Source: JALYOK01 sp031419835
GTDB taxonomy: Bacteria; Pseudomonadota; Gammaproteobacteria; Burkholderiales; JALYOK01
Length of the DNA: 29,770 nucleotides
Direction of reading: 5' to 3'
Assembly (NCBI GenBank): GCA_031419835.1
Contig: JANOLP010000210.1
Coordinates: 1-29,770 of the forward strand
In this document: positions 23,795-29,770 of the stretch, one piece after another
Layout: each line of letters begins with the position of its first letter
How positions within the stretch are numbered: the first letter of the stretch is position 1
Notes under the pieces: generated by a model
What the model was told of the DNA's origin: nothing
Database searches by the model: none
What the model saw: only the letters and a program-made list of their open reading frames with translations
Translations under genes and position numbers: made by a program

Positions 23795-24543
23795 TATTTC
23801 TTCGCCTTGCCCTGATTGGCGACGGCCAGTTGCGCTTTCGCGATCGCCTCCGGATCACCAAGGTAATAATGGCGAATCGGCTTCAGATCGTCGGTCAGTT
23901 CATAAACCAATGGAATGCCGGTGGGAATATTCAAACCAACAATGTCTTGATCGCTGACGTCATCGAAATATTTCACCAGCGCGCGCAGGCTATTACCGTG
24001 GGCGGTGATGATGACTTGCTTACCGGCCTTAACTTGCGGCGCGATGGTTTCATTCCAGTAGGGCAAAAAACGTTCGACCGTATCCTTCAAGCATTCTGTG
24101 AGCGGCAGCTCTTTTTCGGAGAGGCCCGCGTAGCGCGGGTCTTGGCCGGGATATCGGCTGTCACCCTTATCCAGCGCGGGTGGTGGAATATCATAGCTGC
24201 GTCGCCACACCAGCACTTGCGCATCGCCGAATTTTGCTGCGGTTTCCGCTTTGTTCAGACCCTGCAATGCGCCATAGTGGCGTTCGTTCAAGCGCCAAGA
24301 TTTAGTCACCGGAATCCACAGCAAATCCATTTGATCCAGCGCCAGCCACAAAGTGCGGATGGCGCGCTTGAGCACCGACGTGTAGGCGAGTTCGAAAGTA
24401 AATCCCTGCGCCTTCATCAAACGACCGGCTTCGCGCGCCTCATTCATGCCTTTTTCGGCCAGGTCAACATCGTACCAGCCGGTAAAGCGATTCTCCTGAT
24501 TCCAAATACTTTCGCCGTGACGCAACAACACAATCCGTTTCAT
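23794..24543 (-). CDS. gpmA: 2,3-bisphosphoglycerate-dependent phosphoglycerate mutase
   Basis: This encodes a 249-residue cytoplasmic glycolytic enzyme interconverting 3- and 2-phosphoglycerate through a phosphohistidine. The active-site motif RHGESIWNQENRFTGWYD is complete, and the second catalytic His lies in ITAHGNSLRALVKYFDD. The length is that of the dPGM family. I chose ATG 24543 (MKRIVLLRHGES), as family members begin one to three residues before the first beta strand; an ATG six bases and a GTG twelve bases upstream are also possible. The stop codon overlaps the proposed envC start. It is the first gene of the minus-strand block and is divergent from the rhodanese gene with about 76 bases between them. 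Confidence 0.96.
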   Translation of the reverse strand: MKRIVLLRHGESIWNQENRFTGWYDVDLAEKGMNEAREAGRLMKAQGFTFELAYTSVLKRAIRTLWLALDQMDLLWIPVTKSWRLNERHYGALQGLNKAETAAKFGDAQVLVWRRSYDIPPPALDKGDSRYPGQDPRYAGLSEKELPLTECLKDTVERFLPYWNETIAPQVKAGKQVIITAHGNSLRALVKYFDDVSDQDIVGLNIPTGIPLVYELTDDLKPIRHYYLGDPEAIAKAQLAVANQGKAKK

Positions 24544-24619
24544 ACCCATCCACACCGTGCAAAACCGATATTGTACGGGAACCTGCTAAACTATTGCGCT
24601 TTGCAGACGGAATGCCTTA

Positions 24620-25036
24620 GTGAAATTTGTCATAGAAAACTGGTACCTCGTCGCCGCGATGATCGTCAGCGGCGCCTATTTGATTTGGCCGGAAATCCAA
24701 AAATTGCTCGGTGCCGGCGCAGAGGTCGGCACGTTGGAAGCGGTCCAACTCATCAATCAGAAAAACGCCGTCATTCTCGACGTGCGCGAAGCCACGGAAT
24801 ATGCCGGCGGGCGCATCGCGAACGCCAAACAAATTCCACTGTCGCAATTGGCGTCGAAACTCAAAGAGCTAGAAAAATTCAAAGAGAAGCCTATCATCGT
24901 AGCGTGCCGCGCGGGGATGCGTTCGTCGGGTGCGGTAAAGGTTCTCAAGCAGAATGCGTTTAATCAAGTGTACCAACTCAAAGGCGGGTTGACGGCTTGG
25001 CAACAGGCGAATCTGCCATTGGAAAAACAAGGCTGA
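24620..25036 (+). CDS. Membrane-anchored rhodanese-like protein, YibN-like
   Basis: This encodes 138 residues. An N-terminal hydrophobic segment (about 8-23) anchors a single rhodanese domain with the active-site Cys96 in the loop CRAGMR and the LDVREATEYAGGRI segment typical of the fold. Rhodaneses move sulphane sulphur; the exact partner is unknown. E. coli yibN, of similar size and with an N-terminal anchor, occupies the same place in front of grxC-secB-gpsA, so orthology is likely. The gene uses a GTG start at 24620, without a clear ribosome-binding site. It is followed after four bases by grxC. Confidence 0.92.
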   Translation: MKFVIENWYLVAAMIVSGAYLIWPEIQKLLGAGAEVGTLEAVQLINQKNAVILDVREATEYAGGRIANAKQIPLSQLASKLKELEKFKEKPIIVACRAGMRSSGAVKVLKQNAFNQVYQLKGGLTAWQQANLPLEKQG

Positions 25037-25040
25037 CGAC

Positions 25041-25298
25041 ATGGCAAAGATTACGATGTATTCAACGGCGGTGTGTCCGTACTGCGTAGCCGCGGAAAAA
25101 TTGCTGCGCAGCAAGGGCGTCGCCGAAATAGACAAGATTCGCGTTGACTTGGATCCCGAGCAGCGCGCCGTGATGATGGAAAAAACCGGCCGCCGCACCG
25201 TGCCGCAAATTTATATTAACGAAACCCACGTCGGCGGATTCGACGATCTTTCCGCCCTCGAACACGCCGGCAAGCTCGATCCGCTGCTGGCGCAATAA
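25041..25298 (+). CDS. grxC: Glutaredoxin 3
   Basis: This encodes an 85-residue class I glutaredoxin with the dithiol active site CPYC (Cys12-Cys15), the cis-Pro region TVPQIYI and the GGFDDLSAL glutathione-contacting segment. It reduces disulphides and glutathione mixed disulphides in the cytoplasm. Length and sequence match GrxC. The ATG at 25041 lies four bases after the rhodanese stop, so the two genes are co-transcribed. Confidence 0.96.
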   Translation: MAKITMYSTAVCPYCVAAEKLLRSKGVAEIDKIRVDLDPEQRAVMMEKTGRRTVPQIYINETHVGGFDDLSALEHAGKLDPLLAQ

Positions 25299-25313
25299 AC
25301 ATTTAGGATTCCC

Positions 25314-25787
25314 ATGGCCGACACTCCGCAACAACCCGAAAATCAACCTGTTTTCGCAATCGAGAAAATTTACGTCAAAGACCTTTCTCTTGAAATCCCA
25401 AACGCACCGGCGATTTTTTTAGAGCGCGACAATCCGCAAATCGATTTGCAGATGCATTGCGAGGCCAATCCGATCGGCGATGACGTTTACCAAGCGTCCA
25501 TTACGGTCACCGTGACTGCCAAGCTCAAAGAAAAAAATATGTTCTTAGTGGAAGCTTGCCAAGCGGGCATCTTCCGCATTAAAAACGTGCCGCAAGAAGA
25601 AATCAAAGCGGTGCTCGGCATCGGCTGTCCGAATATTTTGTTCCCGTATTTGCGTGAAACCGTATCCGATGTCGTGACCCGCGCCGGTTTCCCGCCGGTG
25701 ATGTTGAATCCGGTCAATTTCGAAGCGCTCTACCACCAACAACAGCAAGCGCAAGAGCCGCAAATCATCAAGCCGACCACCCATTAA
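25314..25787 (+). CDS. secB: Protein-export chaperone SecB
   Basis: This encodes a 157-residue SecB, a tetrameric cytoplasmic chaperone that keeps exported precursors unfolded and delivers them to SecA. Conserved blocks are present: FAIEKIYVKDLSLEIPNAP near the N-terminus, and the AGIF, VLGIGCPNILFPYLRE and GFPPVMLNPVNF segments. The C-terminus is Gln-rich and ends at ordinary family length. ATG 25314 is preceded by AGGA. SecB is largely confined to Alpha-, Beta- and Gammaproteobacteria, which supports the taxonomic placement. Confidence 0.97.
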   Translation: MADTPQQPENQPVFAIEKIYVKDLSLEIPNAPAIFLERDNPQIDLQMHCEANPIGDDVYQASITVTVTAKLKEKNMFLVEACQAGIFRIKNVPQEEIKAVLGIGCPNILFPYLRETVSDVVTRAGFPPVMLNPVNFEALYHQQQQAQEPQIIKPTTH

Positions 25788-25796
25788 ACCAGCTAT

Positions 25797-25883
25797 GTCA
25801 TTGCGAGCGCAGCGACGCAATCTCGCCTTTAACCAACGTTGGCACGAGCTAAACCGAGATTGCTTCGCTTCGCTCGCAATGAC
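25797..25883. repeat. Palindromic repeat, GTCATTGCGAGC family, copy 2, overlapping a gene start
   Basis: The left arm (from 25797, GTCATTGCGAGCGCAGCGAC) and right arm (ending GCTCGCAATGAC at 25883) are inverted copies, as in the copy at 1669-1746. The ATG inside the terminal CAATGAC (25879-25881) is in frame with the SH3-domain protein and begins its signal peptide. The element is wedged between secB and the SH3 gene. Confidence 0.85.
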
Positions 25884-26325
25884 TAGCAGGTTAGTCGGAC
25901 TTATCGGTTTTTTCTGTGGCCTAGCGCTGAACCCCGCATGGGGCGCGGAGTTTCGCTCGGTTGCGGTGAACGGCGCGATTCTCTACGACGCGCCATCGTT
26001 CAAAGCCACTCGCGTTTATCTCATCAGCAAACACTATCCGCTGGAAGTGATCAGCCGTAGCGGTGAATGGACTAAGGTGCGCGATGCCAATGGCGATCTA
26101 TCGTGGATCGCGGGAAACATGCTCACCGATAAGCGCACGCTAATGGTGTTCGCGAATGTCGTCGAGGTCCGCGACGCACCAAACGAAAACGCCGCGATTG
26201 TTTTTCGCGCGGAAAAAAATGTCGTGCTTGAACTGGTTGAGCCGCCTAACTCGCTGTGGGTCAAAGTGAAACATCGCGACGGCCAAATCGGTCACGCGCG
26301 ACTTAACCAACTCTGGGGCCTATGA
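25879..26325 (+). CDS. Exported SH3-domain protein
   Basis: From ATG 25879 this encodes about 148 residues: a signal peptide (MTSRLVGLIGFFCGLALNPA, cut near WGA/EFR) and two bacterial SH3-like repeats (FRSVAVNGAILYDAP ... WIAGNML and VVEVRDAPNENA ... GHARLNQLWG). Such domains bind peptidoglycan or peptide ligands in the periplasm; the role is not known. An in-frame ATG at 25795 would add 28 residues made wholly of repeat sequence, ending in CFASLA, which would bury the signal peptide, so I reject it. The chosen ATG lies in the last bases of the palindromic repeat and has no visible ribosome-binding site. The stop overlaps the gpsA start (ATGA). Confidence 0.85.
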   Translation: MTSRLVGLIGFFCGLALNPAWGAEFRSVAVNGAILYDAPSFKATRVYLISKHYPLEVISRSGEWTKVRDANGDLSWIAGNMLTDKRTLMVFANVVEVRDAPNENAAIVFRAEKNVVLELVEPPNSLWVKVKHRDGQIGHARLNQLWGL

Positions 26326-27332
26326 AGCTCGCCCTCCTCGGCGCTGGCGCGTGGGGAACGGCACTAGCAATCGCGCTGGCGCGCGCTCACGACGTAACAC
26401 TGTGGGCACGTAACGCTACGCTCGCGGAAACGTTGCGCAAGACGCGCAACAACGCACGCTACCTACCTGGCTACGCGCTGCCAGCAAACATCAAATTTGA
26501 CGACTCATTGGCACGCGCCATCGCTGATGCGCAAGTCATCATTTCGATCGTGCCGACCGCATCGCTGCGCGAAGTCACCAAACTCATCACCCGCGAAAAA
26601 AATTCTGCGCCGCTCATCATCGCCTCGAAAGGTTTTGAAACTGGCACGGGAAAATTGCCTTACGAAGTCTGCGCTGAAACGCTCTCGCCCGACGCAATGA
26701 TTGGCGTCTTGTCCGGCCCAAGTTTCGCGCAGGAAGTCGCGAAGGGTTTACCCGCCGCGCTGACGCTCGCAGCGTTCAACGAAAATTTCGCCAGCGAAAC
26801 GGCACGCGAATTAAACGGCCCGCGCTTGCGCGTCTATTCGAGCAACGATGTCATCGGCGTTGCGCTCGGCGGCGGTTTAAAAAATGTCATGGCCATCGCC
26901 TCCGGCATTTCCGACGGCATGGGCCTGGGTGCCAATGCCCGCGCGGCGCTCATCACACGTGGCCTCGCGGAAATGGCGCGGCTTGGCCAAAAACTTGGTG
27001 GCCAAGCGGAAACTTTCATGGGACTCACTGGACTAGGTGATTTGGTTCTCACCGCCACCGGCGACCTCTCACGCAATCGCCAAGTCGGTCTGCAACTCGC
27101 CCAAGGCGAATCGCTGGAAAAAATCCTGCAACGTCTCGGCCATGTCGCCGAAGGCGTTTATTCCGCACGCGAAGCCGCCGCGCGTGCCACTGCGCTCATA
27201 GTTGACATGCCCATCACGCAAGCGGTCTGCGATGTGATAGACGGCAAGGCATCGCCTGGAGATGCGCTTGAACGCTTGCTCTCCAGAGAGCCTAAGCCAG
27301 AAGCCAATACTGGCGCGGCTGCTGGCGCATAA
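26322..27332 (+). CDS. gpsA: Glycerol-3-phosphate dehydrogenase [NAD(P)+]
   Basis: This encodes a 336-residue cytoplasmic enzyme that reduces dihydroxyacetone phosphate to sn-glycerol 3-phosphate for phospholipid synthesis. The NAD(P) motif is GAGAWGTALA (residues 7-16). The IASKGFETGTG segment, LSGPSFAQEVAKGLPAA and the catalytic Lys region LGGGLKNVMAIASGISDG follow, then the helical domain with the GLTGLGDLVLTATGDLSRNR signature. Length is normal. ATG 26322 overlaps the SH3 gene stop by four bases, so expression is probably coupled. The gene closes the block beginning with the rhodanese gene. Confidence 0.97.
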   Translation: MKLALLGAGAWGTALAIALARAHDVTLWARNATLAETLRKTRNNARYLPGYALPANIKFDDSLARAIADAQVIISIVPTASLREVTKLITREKNSAPLIIASKGFETGTGKLPYEVCAETLSPDAMIGVLSGPSFAQEVAKGLPAALTLAAFNENFASETARELNGPRLRVYSSNDVIGVALGGGLKNVMAIASGISDGMGLGANARAALITRGLAEMARLGQKLGGQAETFMGLTGLGDLVLTATGDLSRNRQVGLQLAQGESLEKILQRLGHVAEGVYSAREAAARATALIVDMPITQAVCDVIDGKASPGDALERLLSREPKPEANTGAAAGA

Positions 27333-27345
27333 GCCAAAAACATAG

Positions 27346-27384
27346 TCCCCTCGCCCCTACGGGGAGAGGGTTAGGGTGAGGGGC
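27346..27384. repeat. CCCCTCGCCCC/GGTTAGGGTGAGGGG repeat after gpsA
   Basis: CCCCTCGCCCCTACGGGGAG and then AGGGTTAGGGTGAGGGG form an imperfect palindrome 14 bases after the gpsA stop. Sequences of this type are scattered through many bacterial genomes. It may work as an mRNA 3' structure; there is no T-run. Confidence 0.65.
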
Positions 27385-27424
27385 AAGCGCGCTGTACCCA
27401 CAATTTTCAATACAGGAAAACACA

Positions 27425-28363
27425 ATGCCCGACATCATCCTGCATCACTTCAACACCTCGCCCTACGCCGAAAAAATCCGTTTAATTCTGGGACACAAAA
27501 ATCTCCCGTGGAAATCAGTATTAGTTCCAAACATCATGCCGAAACCGCTTTACACCGCACTCACCGGCGGCTACCGACGCGTGCCGGTCATGCAAATCGG
27601 CGCCGACGTTTATTGCGACACGGCATTGATCGCCGCCGAAATCGAACGGCGTTTTCCGGCGCAGCCGATCATGGCAAATGGCACGACGGGTTGGAACCAA
27701 CCGATCATCAACTGGCACGACAATTATCTTTTTTGGAAAGTCGCGCGCTACGTGATTGGCAAAAATGCCGATGCGATCTCCGATGATTTTCTGCGCGATC
27801 GCGCCAAGATGATGCGTCTGGATCTCACGCCCGACGCGAATCGCGCAAAAGGTGTCGCCGAAGCGCCCTATATTTTGAGTCAGTTGCACATCGCGCTCGG
27901 CTGGATAGACGATGCCCTCGCGCCGACCGGATTTGTATCCGGCAACGGGTTTTCCTACGCAGATTTCGCGCTTATACCCAGCGTGTGGTTTTTGTCGACG
28001 CGTGTCGGCGATGCCCCGGCGATGATCCAATCGCGCTTCCCGCGTTTAGCAGATTGGCTGAAACGCATATCCGCCGTCGGGTATGGAACGCGCGAAGAAA
28101 TCAGCGGCGAAGCAGCGCTCGCCATTGCCCGCGCGAGCGCGCCGGAAAATCATAGCGGTGCCGTATCAAAATCCGATGAGACGACAGGCATTTCCGTTGG
28201 GGATAAAGTCGCGATTACGCCAGAAAGTTTCGGAACCGAAGCGGTTAGTGGCGTCGTCGCCGCGATCTCACCACAACGCATCACACTAAACTGGAATGGC
28301 GCAGAAGTCGGTGACAACGCAATTCATTTTCCGCGCTTGGGATATGTGATCAGTAAAATTTAA
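27425..28363 (+). CDS. Glutathione S-transferase family protein with C-terminal SH3-like extension
   Basis: This encodes 312 residues. The N-terminal thioredoxin-like GST domain (residues 1-80) has the SPYAEKIRLIL helix and the glutathione-site strand YRRVPVMQIGADVYCDT. An all-helical GST domain follows to about residue 220. The final 75 residues (starting near GISVGDKVAITPESFGTEAV) look like a small all-beta, SH3-like domain with a short Ser/Ala/Glu linker in front. GSTs of around 310 residues with such a tail exist, but the function is unassigned. ATG 27425 follows AGGAAAACACA, an acceptable ribosome-binding site. The gene stands 92 bases after gpsA with a repeat between. Confidence 0.87.
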   Translation: MPDIILHHFNTSPYAEKIRLILGHKNLPWKSVLVPNIMPKPLYTALTGGYRRVPVMQIGADVYCDTALIAAEIERRFPAQPIMANGTTGWNQPIINWHDNYLFWKVARYVIGKNADAISDDFLRDRAKMMRLDLTPDANRAKGVAEAPYILSQLHIALGWIDDALAPTGFVSGNGFSYADFALIPSVWFLSTRVGDAPAMIQSRFPRLADWLKRISAVGYGTREEISGEAALAIARASAPENHSGAVSKSDETTGISVGDKVAITPESFGTEAVSGVVAAISPQRITLNWNGAEVGDNAIHFPRLGYVISKI

Positions 28364-28380
28364 GGGTACCCAAAAAATTC

Positions 28381-28408
28381 TGTCATTCTGAGCGAAGCGA
28401 AGAATCTG
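28381..28408. repeat. GTCATTCTGAGCGAAGCGAAGAATCT repeat unit
   Basis: The sequence TGTCATTCTGAGCGAAGCGA and following AGAATCTG is a hairpin-forming unit (ATTCTGAGCG.../GAAGAATCT) of a widespread bacterial repeat. Only a single unit is present, between the GST and cupin genes, 28 bases before the cupin start. Confidence 0.6.
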
Positions 28409-28435
28409 TTTTCCGGAGCACACAAGGAGAGACTG

Positions 28436-28906
28436 ATGGTTTTAAATCGAAAAAACGTTTTGCGACATATCTTTTCGACATTTGGTTTCGCGCTAGTCGT
28501 CGCGGTATTCGCGCTAAACTCAGCGAACATTTCCGCCGACGAGGGAACCAAAACGATGAAGATCGTTCGCATTTACACGGGAGCCGACAACCAATCCCAT
28601 TTCGAAGACCTGCAAATTCCACTGAAAGATAGTGGCAAAATAGGCTTCATGTCCGAACTAATGAAAGCCACTGGCGTCGTGTTTCGCGAAACCGGCGGCG
28701 ACTACAACTTTGATTTTCACACCGCGCCAAGGCGGCAGTATGTCGTCAATCTCGAAGGCGAAGTGGAAATCGAAATCGGCGACGGCAGCAAACGCATTCT
28801 GCGGGCAGGCGATGTGCTGCTCGCGGAAGATACGACCGGCCAAGGACACATTAGTCGCGCCGTTGCCGGGAAACCGAGGAAATCGTTGTTTATTACGTTG
28901 GATTAA
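28436..28906 (+). CDS. Exported cupin-domain protein
   Basis: This encodes 156 residues: an N-terminal signal or anchor segment (about residues 11-33) and a small cupin barrel (DFHTAPRRQYVVNLEGEVEI; GDVLLAEDTTGQGH). The metal motif is poor, with one His in HTAPRRQ and one in the second motif (QGH), so enzymatic activity is uncertain. Similar cupins often start directly at the MKIVRIYTG segment, here Met41 (28556). The longer form is supported by AAGGAGAG four bases before ATG 28436, and no ribosome-binding site precedes Met41. The protein is therefore probably exported or membrane-tethered. Substrate unknown. Confidence 0.83.
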   Translation: MVLNRKNVLRHIFSTFGFALVVAVFALNSANISADEGTKTMKIVRIYTGADNQSHFEDLQIPLKDSGKIGFMSELMKATGVVFRETGGDYNFDFHTAPRRQYVVNLEGEVEIEIGDGSKRILRAGDVLLAEDTTGQGHISRAVAGKPRKSLFITLD

Positions 28907-28978
28907 GTCCGCACACGAATCAGGCAGCCGCTCCATGTTTCATCCGCTACCGCGACGCAATTTTCCGAAGGATTTGCC

Positions 28979-29536
28979 TTGAGCGCCTCGCCCACAATGC
29001 GGCGTGCCGACAAGATGATGACCGCCGAACGCTCGATGGAAGCACTGACCACCGCATTCTCAGGACGACTCTCGACCATCGGCGCAGATGGCTATCCCTA
29101 TTGCCTGCCGCTGTTGTTTGTCATGATGGACGGCGAAATTTTCGTCCACAACTCCAACGTGCGCGGGCATCTCAGAACAAATGTCGAACACAATTCGCGC
29201 GTGTGCTTCGAAGTCGATAAAGCCAACGAAGTCTATGCCTATGGCCGCTTCGAATGCGATTCCGCGCTCGCCTATTGGAGCGTAATCGCATTCGGTAGCA
29301 TTCGTGTTATCGAATCGAAAGACGTTAAGCAAAAATTTTGCGACGAACTCATGGCAAAATACGCAGACAAATCTTGGGATCGCCCGAAAGGATTTTATCC
29401 TCGGCTGGACGACATCTGCGTTTACGCAATCACGATTGATCGATTAACGGGCAAGGAAACTACATTGCCCGTCGCGACGCAGCGTTGGCCCGCCGTCGAC
29501 AAAACGAAATCGCCGCATGCGAAACCGGACTTGTGA
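28979..29536 (+). CDS. Pyridoxamine 5'-phosphate oxidase-like flavin-binding protein
   Basis: This encodes 185 residues of the split-barrel FMN-binding (PPOX-type) fold, closest in appearance to the NimA-like group: FSGRLSTIGADGYPYCLPLL, DGEIFVHNSNVRGHLRTNVE and a CFEVDKANEVYAYGRF segment followed by SVIAFGSIRVIES. Such proteins are FMN- or haem-binding reductases of unknown substrate; some confer nitroimidazole resistance. The TTG at 28979 is chosen because AAGGA lies seven bases before it; an ATG six codons later is the alternative. It follows the cupin gene by 72 bases. Confidence 0.87.
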   Translation: MSASPTMRRADKMMTAERSMEALTTAFSGRLSTIGADGYPYCLPLLFVMMDGEIFVHNSNVRGHLRTNVEHNSRVCFEVDKANEVYAYGRFECDSALAYWSVIAFGSIRVIESKDVKQKFCDELMAKYADKSWDRPKGFYPRLDDICVYAITIDRLTGKETTLPVATQRWPAVDKTKSPHAKPDL

Positions 29537-29575
29537 TCGCTTTCTAAATATGCGCACTGCACCGCGAGTGAGGCA

Positions 29576-29770
29576 ATGGTGGTAGCCATTTCTAATTTCT
29601 GGTTATTTGTGGCGTCCAGTTTGCTTCTGGCAATGACGCCTGGCCCCGATACGCTATACATCGCGGGACGATCTACCGCCCTCGGCGTTAAGGCCGGGAC
29701 GGTAGCCGCAATCGGCGTCGCCGCAGGAATTTTCGTTCACACCGCGGCGGCGGCCATTGGTATTACCGCG
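29576..29770 (+). CDS. LysE/RhtB family exporter, N-terminal part (runs off the window)
   Basis: Translation from ATG 29576 is open to the window's end and gives 65 residues beginning MVVAISNFWLFVASSLLLAM, followed by TPGPDTLYIAGRSTALGVKAG. The TPGPD motif after the first helix and the downstream Gly-rich second helix are typical of the LysE/RhtB amino-acid exporters. GAGG lies just upstream; a GTG at 29579 would have better spacing and is an equally valid start. The remaining two thirds of the protein lie outside. Confidence 0.85.
   Translation, partial: MVVAISNFWLFVASSLLLAMTPGPDTLYIAGRSTALGVKAGTVAAIGVAAGIFVHTAAAAIGITA

Noticed and set aside
23830..24963. A 377-codon plus-strand open frame opposite gpmA that runs into the rhodanese gene
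   Set aside because: It conflicts with gpmA and the rhodanese gene, both with complete active-site motifs, and its product shows no family features.
1..29770. Prophage, integron, transposon or anti-phage defence island
   Set aside because: No integrase, transposase, structural phage gene, toxin-antitoxin pair or nuclease-helicase cluster was seen on either strand; gene content is housekeeping and transport.

Overview
The window looks like ordinary chromosome of a Gram-negative proteobacterium with a GC content in the mid-50s by eye. I favour a betaproteobacterium. The evidence is two divergent housekeeping blocks that meet near 24.6 kb: gpmA-envC-ctpA-moeB on the minus strand, and a rhodanese gene-grxC-secB-SH3 gene-gpsA on the plus strand. 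Enterobacteria have a related arrangement (gpmM-envC next to yibN-grxC-secB-gpsA); the version with gpmA, ctpA and moeB fits Betaproteobacteria better. This is inference from gene order. There is no rRNA, tRNA, transposase, phage gene, defence system or CRISPR array that I can recognise.

Layout. 0-4.1 kb: an MFS exporter (+), then dps and two pirin genes (all -). 4.3-8.8 kb: an HAE1-type RND pump, adaptor followed by permease (-). 8.9-9.5 kb: rluE (+), whose likely promoter overlaps that of the pump. 9.6-15.3 kb: a four-gene minus-strand operon running small exported protein, unusual adaptor without a visible lipoyl domain, heavy-metal type (HME) RND permease, and a HupE/UreJ-like membrane protein. 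15.7-18.1 kb: a divergent EF-G paralogue overlapping an ArsC/YfgD-like gene (+). 18.2-20.2 kb: mscS and tsaD (+). 20.3-24.5 kb: moeB, ctpA, envC and gpmA (-). 24.6-27.3 kb: rhodanese, grxC, secB, SH3-domain protein and gpsA (+). 27.4 kb to the end: a GST with an added C-terminal domain, an exported cupin, a flavin-binding PPOX-type protein and the start of a LysE-family exporter (+).

Intergenic spaces are seeded with several families of short palindromic repeats: three copies of a two-hairpin GTCATTCCCGC element, two copies of a GTCATTGCGAGC element, GGTGGATCC hairpins, and single copies of other G/C-rich elements. One of them supplies the start codon of the SH3-domain gene. A GGTGGATC hairpin followed by six T residues probably terminates tsaD.

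Most unusual points: envC has a complete signal-peptide coding region but no ATG, GTG or TTG in front of it, and the expected start sits in a TAATC junction with gpmA. The HME pump operon combines an adaptor lacking the lipoyl motif, an uncharacterised secreted small protein, and a HupE-like protein whose mature N-terminus would be His and which carries a textbook EF-hand loop. I see no proven new system; that operon is the best candidate for an undescribed metal-handling unit.
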